From: Bacteroidota bacterium
GTDB taxonomy: Bacteria > Bacteroidota > Bacteroidia > Chitinophagales > Saprospiraceae
DNA: 64,000 bases
Reading direction: 5' to 3'
Assembly (NCBI GenBank): GCA_030147525.1
Contig: JASBVF010000030.1
Location: 1 to 64,000 of the forward strand
Shown: piece by piece, positions 1-8,918 of the stretch
How positions within the stretch are numbered: the first letter of the stretch is position 1
Layout of the letters: each line of letters opens with the position of its first letter
Program-made: the position numbers and the translations under genes
Notes under the pieces: model-generated
Database searches by the model: none
What the model was told of the DNA's origin: nothing
What the model saw: only the letters and a program-made list of their open reading frames with translations

Positions 1-103
1 AACTGGATTTTTGTAAATCCGGTCGTTGCGCTGAATTGACGATCTGTTTTGACATTTGTAAATATGGTGCTCATAGCTCGTTTTTGAAGCAAAAATACAA
101 CGA

Positions 104-2341
104 TTGATTCTCAACGAGTTATGCCCCAACAAGTCTAATAATGATTTGGCGCTATTACTTCATAAATTAAGTGCAGATCATGGAATCAGTTTTTACAAAA
201 TAAACACGCTGAGTGGAGTCATTGGTGGTACAAAAATTAAATTTCCGAATGATATCAACCCCTTCGCTACTTTAAACTTTTCATACCTTGGCAATCAGGT
301 AATATCAACAATCTACTTTATTCATCTCCAATCACCTTTTTTCAGGAAAACTTTGGTTAGTCTTGACTTGACTACCGGGGAATGCTGGGGCAAGCAACTG
401 CTTGGCTACCATAGTTTTGGGCAATCAACAAGCTTCACTAGCTATAATGAGGATAATATAATTGTTGGCAATACTCCAACTCGTGAATTCGGAAGTACTA
501 TACCATCTATGAGCCATCCATATCCTGATTCAGGAGTTGTTGAAATTTTTTCACTTGATTTACAGGGGAATATGGTCTGGAAAAATGGATTTATCTTCAG
601 CGACGAAGTGTCATCTTTACCTTTCAACACCATTATAAAAGACATTGGAACAAATGCTCAGGGAGATATATTCGCCACAGGTGTACTCAAGGAAAAACTG
701 ACGTTTTATGGAGGCGAACAGTTTATATTAAAGTTATCCAATACTGGACAACCGCTTGTCTGGAAAACCATTGAGAAGACCAGTTTCGGAGAAATGGTCA
801 TATCATCTGATGGTGTTTACATCCTGGATAAAGGAGTCCAGCCCGGGTCCATTTATTCATTGGACTATCTCAACCCAGATTATTCCCTATTGGTCAAACT
901 TGACCACAACCTGAACTTTTTATGGGCCAGAAAATATTTTGGTGACAACTTCCTTTATGCCGATGCGGAAATCAGCCTGATAAATGATGGCAATCTCCTT
1001 ATGGCTCATTCCACCAAAGGCGCCTTCCCCGTCATCCTGACCGAAATAGACGAGCAGGGAGAAATTGTTTCTCAGCGAGGTTATCCGAACTATACGCCTT
1101 CTATCAATATTATGCAGGATGGTTCTCTGCTGATGGCTTCTTATGGCAGTGCTCTGGACAGTGCCGGCAACCTGACAGATTTCCTGCCTGTGCTTGCCAA
1201 AACCGACCCCAATGGCAATATCGACGGCTGCACGACCTTTCCCACCTGCTTAATGTCTTCTGACACGACCATCGAAATGGGTAGCTTCCTCATCGAACCT
1301 TACCCCATCTTCGACCTTGTAGATCTCGACGTACACACCGAGCCGAGGGAGATAACCCTTCGGGATTTCTGTGATTTTCCTCCCCCGCCCATCCCCGATT
1401 TTTTTGTACCTGACACGTTGTGCGAAGGCAGCCTCCTGCTACCCACGGGCACCAGCAACCACTTTGCACATGCAAGGCAGTGGCACCTTACCGGCCCGGG
1501 GGTGGATTCACTGCTGAACGATTCGCTTGGGTTCGTTTATCATTTGGCACAGGCCGGAGAATACAAGTTGGCCCAGGCAGTATGGGTATTGGGTTGCAGG
1601 TCTGACTATGAACGCACCTTCATGGTCATCCCCCGGTTGGAGGCAACGATTGAGCAAGATATTTTCTGCCCCGATAGCCCGGCAGTGGTCAATGTGACCG
1701 TCAACCGCCCGGCCACCTCCATCAGTTGGTCAAACGGTCAAACCACCCCGTCGTTGCCCATCCAAATGGGCGGAACTTATGCCGTAACGGTCAGCGACGG
1801 CGCCTGTACCGCCTCCGACATCGCAGAAATCACCCTGGTTGACGAACTTCTTGGCGGCCTGCCTGCCTTAAATCTTCCTTCCGATACTACGATTTGTTTT
1901 ACTGATCTGCCCTTTACTTTGACTCCGGCCAGCGCTTTTACCGATACTTTTTTTCTGCAAACCAATCTTACACCTGCCCAATCGTTTCAACTGGAAGCGG
2001 CCGGACATTACCGCATCGGGGCCAGTGTATTCGGTTGCACCATTTGGGAAGATTTCAACCTGGAAGTGGATTGCCATGCCGATGTTTATGTCCCCAATGC
2101 TTTCAGCCCTAACGGCGACGGCATCAACGACCTGTTCCGTCCCTACGGCACCGATTTCGAAGTGCTGGAAATGGTTATCTATGATAGATGGGGCGGGGAA
2201 CGGTACAGGGCTAAAGGGCAATCCGCTGCCTGGGATGGTGGAGGCGCCAGGCAGGGGGTGTTTACTTACAGGATAAAATACCTTGACCTGCTGAACAGAC
2301 AGGAGAAGGAATTAGTGGGGGAAGTTGTTTTGATGAAATAG
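104..2341 (+). CDS. T9SS type B sorting (gliding-motility C-terminal) protein, 5' end suspect
   Basis: Large exported-type protein whose last ~85 residues (from about 662) form a gliding-motility-associated C-terminal/type B T9SS sorting domain: VPNAFSPNGDG, then IYDRWGGE and a WDGGG...GVFTYRI end. The first ~380 residues look like a repeat-rich beta structure similar to delta-60/propeller proteins; Ig-like segments with paired Cys follow (about 420-650). Odd: the frame opens only after a TAG at 74-76, the first usable codon is TTG, there is no ATG before roughly residue 136, and no signal peptide is seen, although T9SS cargo needs Sec export. Either the gene is 5'-truncated or frameshifted, or a start is missed. 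Domain call is firm; start and functionality are not. Confidence 0.8.
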   Translation: MILNELCPNKSNNDLALLLHKLSADHGISFYKINTLSGVIGGTKIKFPNDINPFATLNFSYLGNQVISTIYFIHLQSPFFRKTLVSLDLTTGECWGKQLLGYHSFGQSTSFTSYNEDNIIVGNTPTREFGSTIPSMSHPYPDSGVVEIFSLDLQGNMVWKNGFIFSDEVSSLPFNTIIKDIGTNAQGDIFATGVLKEKLTFYGGEQFILKLSNTGQPLVWKTIEKTSFGEMVISSDGVYILDKGVQPGSIYSLDYLNPDYSLLVKLDHNLNFLWARKYFGDNFLYADAEISLINDGNLLMAHSTKGAFPVILTEIDEQGEIVSQRGYPNYTPSINIMQDGSLLMASYGSALDSAGNLTDFLPVLAKTDPNGNIDGCTTFPTCLMSSDTTIEMGSFLIEPYPIFDLVDLDVHTEPREITLRDFCDFPPPPIPDFFVPDTLCEGSLLLPTGTSNHFAHARQWHLTGPGVDSLLNDSLGFVYHLAQAGEYKLAQAVWVLGCRSDYERTFMVIPRLEATIEQDIFCPDSPAVVNVTVNRPATSISWSNGQTTPSLPIQMGGTYAVTVSDGACTASDIAEITLVDELLGGLPALNLPSDTTICFTDLPFTLTPASAFTDTFFLQTNLTPAQSFQLEAAGHYRIGASVFGCTIWEDFNLEVDCHADVYVPNAFSPNGDGINDLFRPYGTDFEVLEMVIYDRWGGERYRAKGQSAAWDGGGARQGVFTYRIKYLDLLNRQEKELVGEVVLMK

Positions 2342-2520
2342 AATTTGGGTGGTAAATTTTTCATGTCAGGAACACCGAAAATCTGCCTGACAATTGATGC
2401 GCAGGGTAGGGAGTCCATCCCGGAGGGGTCTGAGATATGGACGGTGGAGGAATAGCCCTCGTTTCTGGTTTTTTCAAAAAACTGTATCTTGGGAGGTGAA
2501 CACCTAAACCAAGGAAAATC
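2342..2520. other. Intergenic spacer with imperfect hairpin
   Basis: No ORF. It contains GTCCAT (2413-2418) and its reverse complement ATGGAC (2437-2442) around a CCCGGAGGGG core, which could fold as an RNA hairpin or be a scattered intergenic repeat. A weak -7-like TATCTTGG lies before the kinase gene. Confidence 0.3.
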
Positions 2521-4404
2521 ATGCACCGAAAAATCCTGCAATTCCTGTACGTTCTGTTTGTTTGTACATCGCCTTGTGTTGCCCAACTTTCAATCTTGGA
2601 TACAAGTAATGTTATTGAATATCACAGCATACAAGACGTTGAAGCAATTGTCTATTCAGATAAAACCGAAATCCTGTCGATTGGGGAAAAAGTAAGTCTA
2701 CTTGAGGATTCTACCAATAGTCTCGGTGTTCACGAGGTTATGACATCGGGCACCTTTGTGCCCAGTAATCAGAAAGTACCCAATTTAGGGCTTTCCAATT
2801 CTTCATTTTGGGTACTATTTAAAATAAAAAACTTATCCGGTGACACCCAATTACTTTTAGAACTTTCCCTGCCTACTATTGATGAAGTCACGCTTTTTTC
2901 AATCCTTCCAAATGGAGGGATAACCCATGTAACGGTGGGAGAATCTTTACCATTTTACACCAGGAAGTACAAAGAACCGAACTACCTTTTTGATTTAGAT
3001 ATTCCGAACGATGAGGTCAGAAGCTTTTTGATAAAAGTAAAAAGTAAAGAGTATATACAATTGCCTTTAGCTATTGGTTCGACCCTTGAAGTATTTGGCA
3101 GAATTAAATATAAAGATATTTTTACAGGAGCTTATGTAGGTCTGATGCTGACAATGATTATCTATAATTTATTTATTTTTTTCGTTGTAGGAGATAAAAA
3201 TTACCTGTATTATGTGATATACGTTTCTTCTGTTCTTATTACGCAAATCAGCATTCAAGGCTATCCTTTTCAATTTTTATGGCCAGATTCGCCATGGCTT
3301 CAAACGCATAACATGTTTATATTTCCTTCACTTGTCGGGATTACGTTCATTGAGTTTTCTAAGAAGTTTCTGGAAATGAAAGAAAGGACGCCGCATTTGT
3401 GGAAAGGAATATGGTTTATCGAAGTTAGTTATATCATTTGTTTTATTTCAGCCATGCTTGGTTTCTATACTTTTAGTTTCAACCTAATAAATATTTCTGC
3501 AGGCTTTGTATCTTTTTACATGTTGGTCACCGCAGTTATTATTGCAAGAAAATTCAAACCGGCAAGATTTTATGTCTTAGCGTGGTCCGCTTTTTTAGTA
3601 GGCGTCATCATTTATGTTCTTAAAGATTTTGGGGTTATTCCTTATAATGAATTTTCAAGGTATTCCATGCAGGTAGGTTCGGCTTTCGAATCTGTATTGC
3701 TTTCATTTGCGCTTGCAGATCGGATTAATATTCTCCAGCGTGACAAAGAGATAGCACAGTCCCAAGCTTTAAAATTTCAGACTTCAGCTTTAAAAGCCCA
3801 AATGAACCCACATTTTATCTTCAACTCCCTCAATGCCATCCAGAGCTACATTGCACAGGGAGACAAGGCCGCAGCCAACCGCTATCTGAGCCGATTTTCA
3901 AAATTGATACGAGCGGCCCTGGAACATTCCCGCCTGACAAAAGTGCTCCTGGAGGATGATATTTGCAGCCTCGAAAACTACCTCGACCTGGAGCAACTGC
4001 GCTTCCAGGGTAGTTTTGATTTTACCATCCATGTTGCGGAGGAGATTGATGTGGCCGAAGTTTCAATACCACCTTTGCTGGTGCAGCCCTTTGTGGAAAA
4101 TGCCATCGTGCATGGGCTGGCCAATAAGGATGGAAAAGGCCGCATCGAGATTGACTACCGGTTGGAAAACGGCTCCCTGCAAATCACGGTAACGGATAAC
4201 GGCATCGGCATCGAGGAATCTAAAAAAAGGAAAACCGGGGTTAACGCTTCCCACAAGTCCATCGGCCTGACGGCGACAAAAAGACGGCTTGACATGTTGG
4301 CCGGCAACGGCGAGACGGGCAGGGTCGATATCAAGGATTTGAAAAATGGGCAGGGAGAAGTCGTGGGTACCTGTGCGAGGATTTGGATACCGCTGGAAGT
4401 TTGA
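2521..4404 (+). CDS. 7TM-DISM sensor histidine kinase, LytS/YehU type
   Basis: Membrane sensor kinase. Residues 1-22 are a signal peptide (cleavage near CVAQ). About 40-190 are an extracellular beta domain of the 7TMR-DISMED2 kind, and about 200-400 hold seven membrane helices (7TMR-DISM_7TM). A short coiled coil leads to a His_kinase domain with the phospho-acceptor His at 431 in MNPHFIFNSLN, followed by an N-box VENAIVHG and G-box GIGLTATKRR. Family knowledge: such kinases sense small extracellular ligands and phosphorylate LytTR-type regulators. No regulator lies in the same operon; the nearest LytTR genes are at 9.6-12.4 kb. ATG start supported by the signal peptide. Confidence 0.9.
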   Translation: MHRKILQFLYVLFVCTSPCVAQLSILDTSNVIEYHSIQDVEAIVYSDKTEILSIGEKVSLLEDSTNSLGVHEVMTSGTFVPSNQKVPNLGLSNSSFWVLFKIKNLSGDTQLLLELSLPTIDEVTLFSILPNGGITHVTVGESLPFYTRKYKEPNYLFDLDIPNDEVRSFLIKVKSKEYIQLPLAIGSTLEVFGRIKYKDIFTGAYVGLMLTMIIYNLFIFFVVGDKNYLYYVIYVSSVLITQISIQGYPFQFLWPDSPWLQTHNMFIFPSLVGITFIEFSKKFLEMKERTPHLWKGIWFIEVSYIICFISAMLGFYTFSFNLINISAGFVSFYMLVTAVIIARKFKPARFYVLAWSAFLVGVIIYVLKDFGVIPYNEFSRYSMQVGSAFESVLLSFALADRINILQRDKEIAQSQALKFQTSALKAQMNPHFIFNSLNAIQSYIAQGDKAAANRYLSRFSKLIRAALEHSRLTKVLLEDDICSLENYLDLEQLRFQGSFDFTIHVAEEIDVAEVSIPPLLVQPFVENAIVHGLANKDGKGRIEIDYRLENGSLQITVTDNGIGIEESKKRKTGVNASHKSIGLTATKRRLDMLAGNGETGRVDIKDLKNGQGEVVGTCARIWIPLEV

Positions 4405-4467
4405 CAAACATTTTTCAAAAAGCACAAAAATATTTTTCACTAAAAGAGAAACGATTATAAAATATTT

Positions 4468-4475
4468 TATATTTG
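4468..4475 (+). promoter_or_regulatory. Candidate -7 element TATATTTG with no adjacent ORF
   Basis: Matches the Bacteroidota -7 consensus TAnnTTTG. No clear -33 TTG at the right distance. The nearest downstream gene starts 650 bases away, so it may drive a small RNA. Confidence 0.4.
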
Positions 4476-4481
4476 TACCGT

Positions 4482-4592
4482 TGACGCAAAAGCTTAGCTA
4501 ACAACAATACTTTCTGCTCTTTTCAACTTCACTGTGAACACTACTAAACCCCGAAGGAAGCTGACCACTTCATCTTTCCTTCCGTTTTTGTT
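4482..4592 (+). ncRNA. Candidate small RNA (~110 nt)
   Basis: Bounded by a -7 element at 4468-4475 and an intrinsic-terminator-like hairpin plus TTTTTG at 4551-4590. There is no ORF of note inside. A small palindrome TTCAC-T-GTGAA sits mid-transcript (about 4526-4536). I recognise no known RNA family. The inference rests only on promoter plus terminator spacing. Confidence 0.35.
4551..4590 (+). terminator. Rho-independent terminator-like hairpin
   Basis: GAAGGAA (4553-4559) pairs with TTCCTTC (4576-4582), with an outer C-G pair after one mismatch, followed by TTTTTG. It is too far from the kinase stop (4404) to be its obvious terminator and fits the end of the candidate small RNA. Confidence 0.5.
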
Positions 4593-4719
4593 TCATTTTA
4601 TATATCGGATGTTCCAAAGGGACGTCCATCGCTAAAGGACGTGGCTTTGCGGTATAACCGGAGATGGCGTACGGGTATCGTGCAATGCAGGGAAAAGACT
4701 TTATTGCCTTCGCACTCGC

Positions 4720-5012
4720 ACAATCGGCAGCCGTTTGTGCGAGTGTAGCGCAGATTATACTACAACGGCGGCCGCCCTTGGACAATCTGCCTCCGTTTGC
4801 GAACAATCTTCCTGTATTCGTCAACAATCGGCGGCCGTGTGTGCGAGCGCTGCGCAGATCGTGTTATGACGGCGACCGTTTGTAGACAAACCGCCGCCTT
4901 TTACAAACAAACTGCCTCCGTTTATAAACAATCGGCAGCCGTTCGTGCTAACGCTGCGCCGGTTACGTTACGACTGCCTCCGTTCAGATACACCCATTGG
5001 CGGCGGTTTTCC
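4720..5012. repeat. Degenerate 21-bp tandem repeat array (~13 units)
   Basis: Units start with ACAA (or a close variant) at 4720, 4762, 4782, 4803, 4824, 4866, 4886, 4907, 4928, 4949, 4970 and 4991, i.e. every 20-21 bases. The unit core is roughly ACAATCGGCAGCCGTTTGT. Because 21 is a multiple of three, one frame reads heptads such as QTAAFYK, QTASVYK, QSAAVRA, but indels break that frame, so it is probably not coding now. GC content is higher than the flanks. Confidence 0.7.
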
Positions 5013-5127
5013 CGAAAGTCTGGCGCAGCCTGAATCCGGCTCTTCTGTAAAACGCTGCGTGGCGTGAAACCACGTGCTGTTAATTTTAATCGTCATCTTT
5101 AATTATTAATCTTTAAAACATTCGATT

Positions 5128-5883
5128 ATGTTTAAAATCCCTTTTTTCTTAAACCGTTCTGAAGTGTACTGGTGGAAATGGCTGATGAATTTTTCCACCA
5201 AGTTACCATCCTATGCAAATTTATTCGGAATCACCCAGGAAACTGTTGATGACATTACGAAAAGAGCGGCAGCCCTGGATTTCGTCATGAAAATTCTCAC
5301 AAGCTTAAAAAACGGAGTCAGTACGTGGATTGAAAGCAAAGACTGGTTATTCGGTTATCTGGCATTAAGCGGCCCGGTTAAATATCCAAAACTTCCGGTA
5401 TTTACCGGAACAGCTCCTGCAGAAGTAATGCCCGGCATTATGGATTTGCCTGTGACAGTGGGCATATCGATCGTAAAAAGTCCTTACGCAACTCCGGAGA
5501 TACTAAGCGACCTGGCGCTTGTTCCGTGGGCCGAATCCGGTATTGAAGTACCGGAAGAAAACCGCAAACCTAAACAGGAAATAGTACGCACGTCCCCTCT
5601 TCTGAAAAGTAAAGTGGAAGGCGATAAAATTACCATTCGGGTGGTAAGAGGAGCCCCATTCAAAGGTTATAACGCCTGCTTGTTTGGGAACAAAGACGGC
5701 ACCGGCAATATGACTTTGCAGGATGTCTCTAACGGCAATATTTTTATTGACAAAGCAGTGTTCCCCGAAAATGTTGATACGGTAGTGTATGCATACCAGG
5801 TTCAGTGTAAAAACGGCGATACGGTCGTCGGCGATCCATCGGAAATTTTACTGGTGCCGGTGAGGCGGCCACTGGGGATGTGA
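5128..5883 (+). CDS. Uncharacterised protein, helical N-terminus plus Ig/Fn3-like C-terminus
   Basis: 251 residues, no signal peptide or membrane span. The N-terminal ~90 residues are helical and aromatic-rich (WWKWLMNFSTKL, FGITQETVDDI). The C-terminal ~100 residues (after KPKQEIVRTS) read as one Ig/Fn3-like beta sandwich ending with a basic tail. The architecture resembles an uncharacterised family known to me only as hypothetical proteins that begin with a short W-rich helical block; this is an impression, not a search result. AT-rich leader before the ATG; a terminator follows at 5909-5948. Confidence 0.75.
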   Translation: MFKIPFFLNRSEVYWWKWLMNFSTKLPSYANLFGITQETVDDITKRAAALDFVMKILTSLKNGVSTWIESKDWLFGYLALSGPVKYPKLPVFTGTAPAEVMPGIMDLPVTVGISIVKSPYATPEILSDLALVPWAESGIEVPEENRKPKQEIVRTSPLLKSKVEGDKITIRVVRGAPFKGYNACLFGNKDGTGNMTLQDVSNGNIFIDKAVFPENVDTVVYAYQVQCKNGDTVVGDPSEILLVPVRRPLGM

Positions 5884-5908
5884 GACGGGTGGATGGTTTA
5901 TGATAAAA

Positions 5909-5948
5909 CAAAAGGGATTAACGGCACTTTGGTCGTTAACCCCTTTTG
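5909..5948. terminator. Bidirectional terminator hairpin
   Basis: CAAAAGGGATTAACG (5909-5923) pairs with CGTTAACCCCTTTTG (5934-5948) with one mismatch. It lies between convergent genes and has A- and T-rich flanks for both directions. Confidence 0.8.
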
Positions 5949-5981
5949 CTTTTAAAATATACCCCCGGTAAAATCACCGCT

Positions 5982-6281
5982 TTATCGTGCCAGTCTGGCC
6001 AGTTCTTTTTTAAATGCGATAGGATCGTCCAGCACGAATAAATCCTCGTGTCCTTCTGCTCCGGTAATTTTAAGTCCCTTCCGGGAAATTTCGAAAATCA
6101 GGAACGACTCGGCTTTTTCGATTTGATCAAGCGGAATCCGGAGGTTGAGGTGGCTTTTCTGAAAATTGTCGAATTTGAAAAAGAGGTTTTTTGGGGTTAG
6201 GGACAGCGTGCCGGGGAGTTGCTGGCGGCCGTCCCAGAGGGAAGCCGAACTTTCGATGATAGTTGTCTTCCCAGGATTCAT
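5982..6281 (-). CDS. Small PH/GRAM-like domain protein
   Basis: 99 residues from the ATG at 6281; the frame extends to a TTG at 6299 that is less likely. Pattern: ESSASLWDG..QLPGTLSLTP.NLFFKF, then RIPLDQIEKAESF and GLKITGAEGHEDLFVLDD. This is the strand order of a GRAM or bacterial PH fold. Such domains bind lipids or peptides, but no function can be assigned here. It stands alone, convergent to the gene on its left. Confidence 0.6.
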   Translation of the reverse strand: MNPGKTTIIESSASLWDGRQQLPGTLSLTPKNLFFKFDNFQKSHLNLRIPLDQIEKAESFLIFEISRKGLKITGAEGHEDLFVLDDPIAFKKELARLAR

Positions 6282-6362
6282 TTGGTTGCTGGATTTCAAT
6301 GAGTAAAGAGAGGATTAGGCAACTTCCAAAGTTTCCTAATCCTGGCACGGGGACGCTGAACA

Positions 6363-8840
6363 CTACCTGCTCACAACCATTTTCTTCGTCTCCACGACTT
6401 TTCCATTTACCACGATGCTGTAGGCATAAAGACCGGAGCTAAGATTGGAGGCAAATACCTCCACGATACCGTCGCCGGTGGACAGCCGCACCTGCCTGAG
6501 GATGCTGCCGTTGTTATCGTAGATATATAATTCAGCTCCTTCGGTGTCCTTCGGTAAGAAGTAAGTGATGACTGTGCGCTCCCGGAAAGGGTTCGGGTCG
6601 TTCTGGTTGAGGATGATGCGCTGCTCGTTGCTGAGATGAACTTCGTGGTAGCTGATGCGCTCCTGTTGAGACTCATACGACTTTAATACTTTTTGGAGTT
6701 TGTTTTCCAGGTCATCAAGCCTGGTGTGCAGTTCAGCATTTTCAGCCGAAAGCTTTTCAATTCGACTTTTGAGCACATCGTTGTATCCTTCCAGTTGCCC
6801 GATTCCATGCTGCTGCTCCCTGAGTCCTTCAATCAAAACTGGGATTAGACCATTATAATTGACGCCTTTATATCCATCTTCATAGGTCTTTACCAGTTCA
6901 GGATAGACTTTTTCCACATTTTGGGCAATAAGACCAAGCTGGTTGTTTTCAGGGAAGCCCCTGTCGATGAAATCTTCGGTGCGAAACTGGTAAGTATAAC
7001 CTTCCAGTTTTGAAATTTTTTCCATGACTCCGGTCAGCCTTTCCACATCTTTTTTGAAGCGCTTATCGGAGCCGGTTATTACGCCGGTTACGTGGATATT
7101 GCCGGCGACATGGAGTTTTTCAGAAGGAGTAGTGGTGCCGATGCCGACATCGCCATTACTTTCCACGGTCATCTTTACATTGTTGGATTGGGTGAAGCGG
7201 ATGCCATCCGAATTGGCAAAGTCTAAAAAAGCATAGCCGGATAGATTATTGAATAGAGCGTGATAAGCGGGAGCTATTCCAACCCTCAATCTATCTGCGG
7301 TACGACTTTCAATGTCTTGTAAAGTTCCTGCTTGCACTTCCAGAAAAGCCATTGTATTAGCCCCCTGACCGATATTACAGATGTTGTGTTCGACCGTGAC
7401 TGCATTGGCAATCTGCATGAAGCGCTGGTCGGAGAAAGTGTAGCCGTTTGGCTTCGTATCGCCTAACAGCACCCCGCCATTGTTACCGTTGCCTGCAATC
7501 AGTTTCAGGCCATGACCATTGGTGAAAATGATGTCTTTACTTTGCCCGCCCGGTTGGTTGCTTGCGATTTCCAGATAATCATTAACGGCCCCATTGCGCC
7601 AGGGTTGGGCTGATTTTCGATGTGCAATCGACGGATAAGCAGTTCCAGGCGACTGCGGGCTGGAAAAGAAAATCTTGGTGGTAAAATTTCCCGGGTCGTT
7701 GTTGGTCAAATGCAGGAAGGGTTGATTAGAAGAACTCCCCACTATATTCAGATATCCCGTGGGATTAAATGTGCCGATGCCCACTACGGAACCAGTACCA
7801 TTCATGATGGACATTCGAGGATTACCATTGGCATCCTCGAAGAGTGCGGCAGCAGTGTTAGTTTGAAAGCTAAGCCCTCGCACATGCAGCGTCGATAAAA
7901 CGTTAGGATTGTTTAAACCGATGGCAACCCGTCTTTCCGTATAGATGTCATCCGTGCTGGAAGCAGGTGGTTCCGAGGTTCCCACTTTAAGCCAATCCGC
8001 ATCTATTTCATTGTTGGGGTCGTTGTCGGCATCATCCACATTGTCCACTCCGTCCTGGAAATCAACGGGAATACCCGGCAGGTTCGACCAGTCCTGCAGT
8101 TCGTTTGTGGGATCGTCATCATCGTCTTGGACGTTATAAGGTAAGGTCACAGCATTGCCGTTGCTGATGGACAGCACCTGCCCGTCGAGGGCAAGGGTCT
8201 GCAACTCGTTAGCCGGATCGCTGTCGTCGTCTGCGCCTGCGAACAATGCGCCATCAGTGCCAAGCGTAAGTTGATTGTTTATATCCGAAGAAATATTGAC
8301 GGACAGTTCATTTCCTAAGTTCCCATCCCCGGTCAGGGTGTTGTCGGTAACTACGCCGGAGAAGCAACAACTGCCAGAACAACTCGACGAACCGCATTCT
8401 CCAAGGTAATCGCCCTGGTCGAGGTGGGATTGCACCGCATTTGGACTTATGCAAATATCCTGTGGGTTAAATGGATTACCCGGTGGTATGTGGCAGACTT
8501 TAACTTTGTTGTTATTGTTGCCACAAATCCAATCAGGTGGCAGGTTGTTGAATCCTTCCCAATCGGCGCAGTCGGGAGTACCGTCGCCGTCGGTGTCAAT
8601 GCTATCGTCCCCGCCCGGGTATAAATCGCAGGCATCACCTACGCCGTCGCAGTCGGCGTCTTCCTGGAATGGATTGGCCACGGTTGGGCAGTTATCAGTT
8701 GCATCGTCAATGCCATCGCCATCAGTGTCGACAATAACTGGTGGTTCGTGCTTCAAAGGATCAAGAGGGCTCAGGGAGAGTGAGAGTTGATTGGCTGCTG
8801 CCACCAGGATAATCGTAAGTGTGAATGTAAATTTCTTCAT
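6363..8840 (-). CDS. Secreted S74 (endosialidase chaperone) tail-fibre-like protein with T9SS type A signal
   Basis: 825 residues from ATG 8840, chosen because MKKFTFTLTIILVAAA begins a signal peptide; a 24-codon upstream extension looks spurious. Order: thrombospondin type 3-like Ca repeats (DTDGDGIDDATDNCP, about 35-95); a CHIPPGNP segment common in Bacteroidota surface proteins; Asp/Asn-rich repeats; a fibre-like region; Peptidase_S74 intramolecular chaperone (SDKRFKKDVE, about 592-671); coiled coil (about 672-735); type A T9SS signal (NQNDPNPF...GLYAYSI, about 744-825). In phage tail spikes S74 trimerises the fibre and then cleaves itself off. Here it precedes the sorting signal, so cleavage would separate fibre from anchor. 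Likely co-transcribed with the gene at 8919-9407. Confidence 0.9.
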   Translation of the reverse strand: MKKFTFTLTIILVAAANQLSLSLSPLDPLKHEPPVIVDTDGDGIDDATDNCPTVANPFQEDADCDGVGDACDLYPGGDDSIDTDGDGTPDCADWEGFNNLPPDWICGNNNNKVKVCHIPPGNPFNPQDICISPNAVQSHLDQGDYLGECGSSSCSGSCCFSGVVTDNTLTGDGNLGNELSVNISSDINNQLTLGTDGALFAGADDDSDPANELQTLALDGQVLSISNGNAVTLPYNVQDDDDDPTNELQDWSNLPGIPVDFQDGVDNVDDADNDPNNEIDADWLKVGTSEPPASSTDDIYTERRVAIGLNNPNVLSTLHVRGLSFQTNTAAALFEDANGNPRMSIMNGTGSVVGIGTFNPTGYLNIVGSSSNQPFLHLTNNDPGNFTTKIFFSSPQSPGTAYPSIAHRKSAQPWRNGAVNDYLEIASNQPGGQSKDIIFTNGHGLKLIAGNGNNGGVLLGDTKPNGYTFSDQRFMQIANAVTVEHNICNIGQGANTMAFLEVQAGTLQDIESRTADRLRVGIAPAYHALFNNLSGYAFLDFANSDGIRFTQSNNVKMTVESNGDVGIGTTTPSEKLHVAGNIHVTGVITGSDKRFKKDVERLTGVMEKISKLEGYTYQFRTEDFIDRGFPENNQLGLIAQNVEKVYPELVKTYEDGYKGVNYNGLIPVLIEGLREQQHGIGQLEGYNDVLKSRIEKLSAENAELHTRLDDLENKLQKVLKSYESQQERISYHEVHLSNEQRIILNQNDPNPFRERTVITYFLPKDTEGAELYIYDNNGSILRQVRLSTGDGIVEVFASNLSSGLYAYSIVVNGKVVETKKMVVSR

Positions 8841-8918
8841 TGTTTTTAATTCTTGATAAATAAGTGAGTGCATTGCCAGCATGTTGCCGGCTATGCGGAT
8901 CCAATCTTCCAAATTACG

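Noticed and set aside
2413-2442. Insertion-sequence end
   Set aside because: Only 6-bp arms, no transposase fragment and no target duplication.
4720-5012. CRISPR array
   Set aside because: Units are contiguous with no unique spacers and are too short and degenerate; no cas genes.
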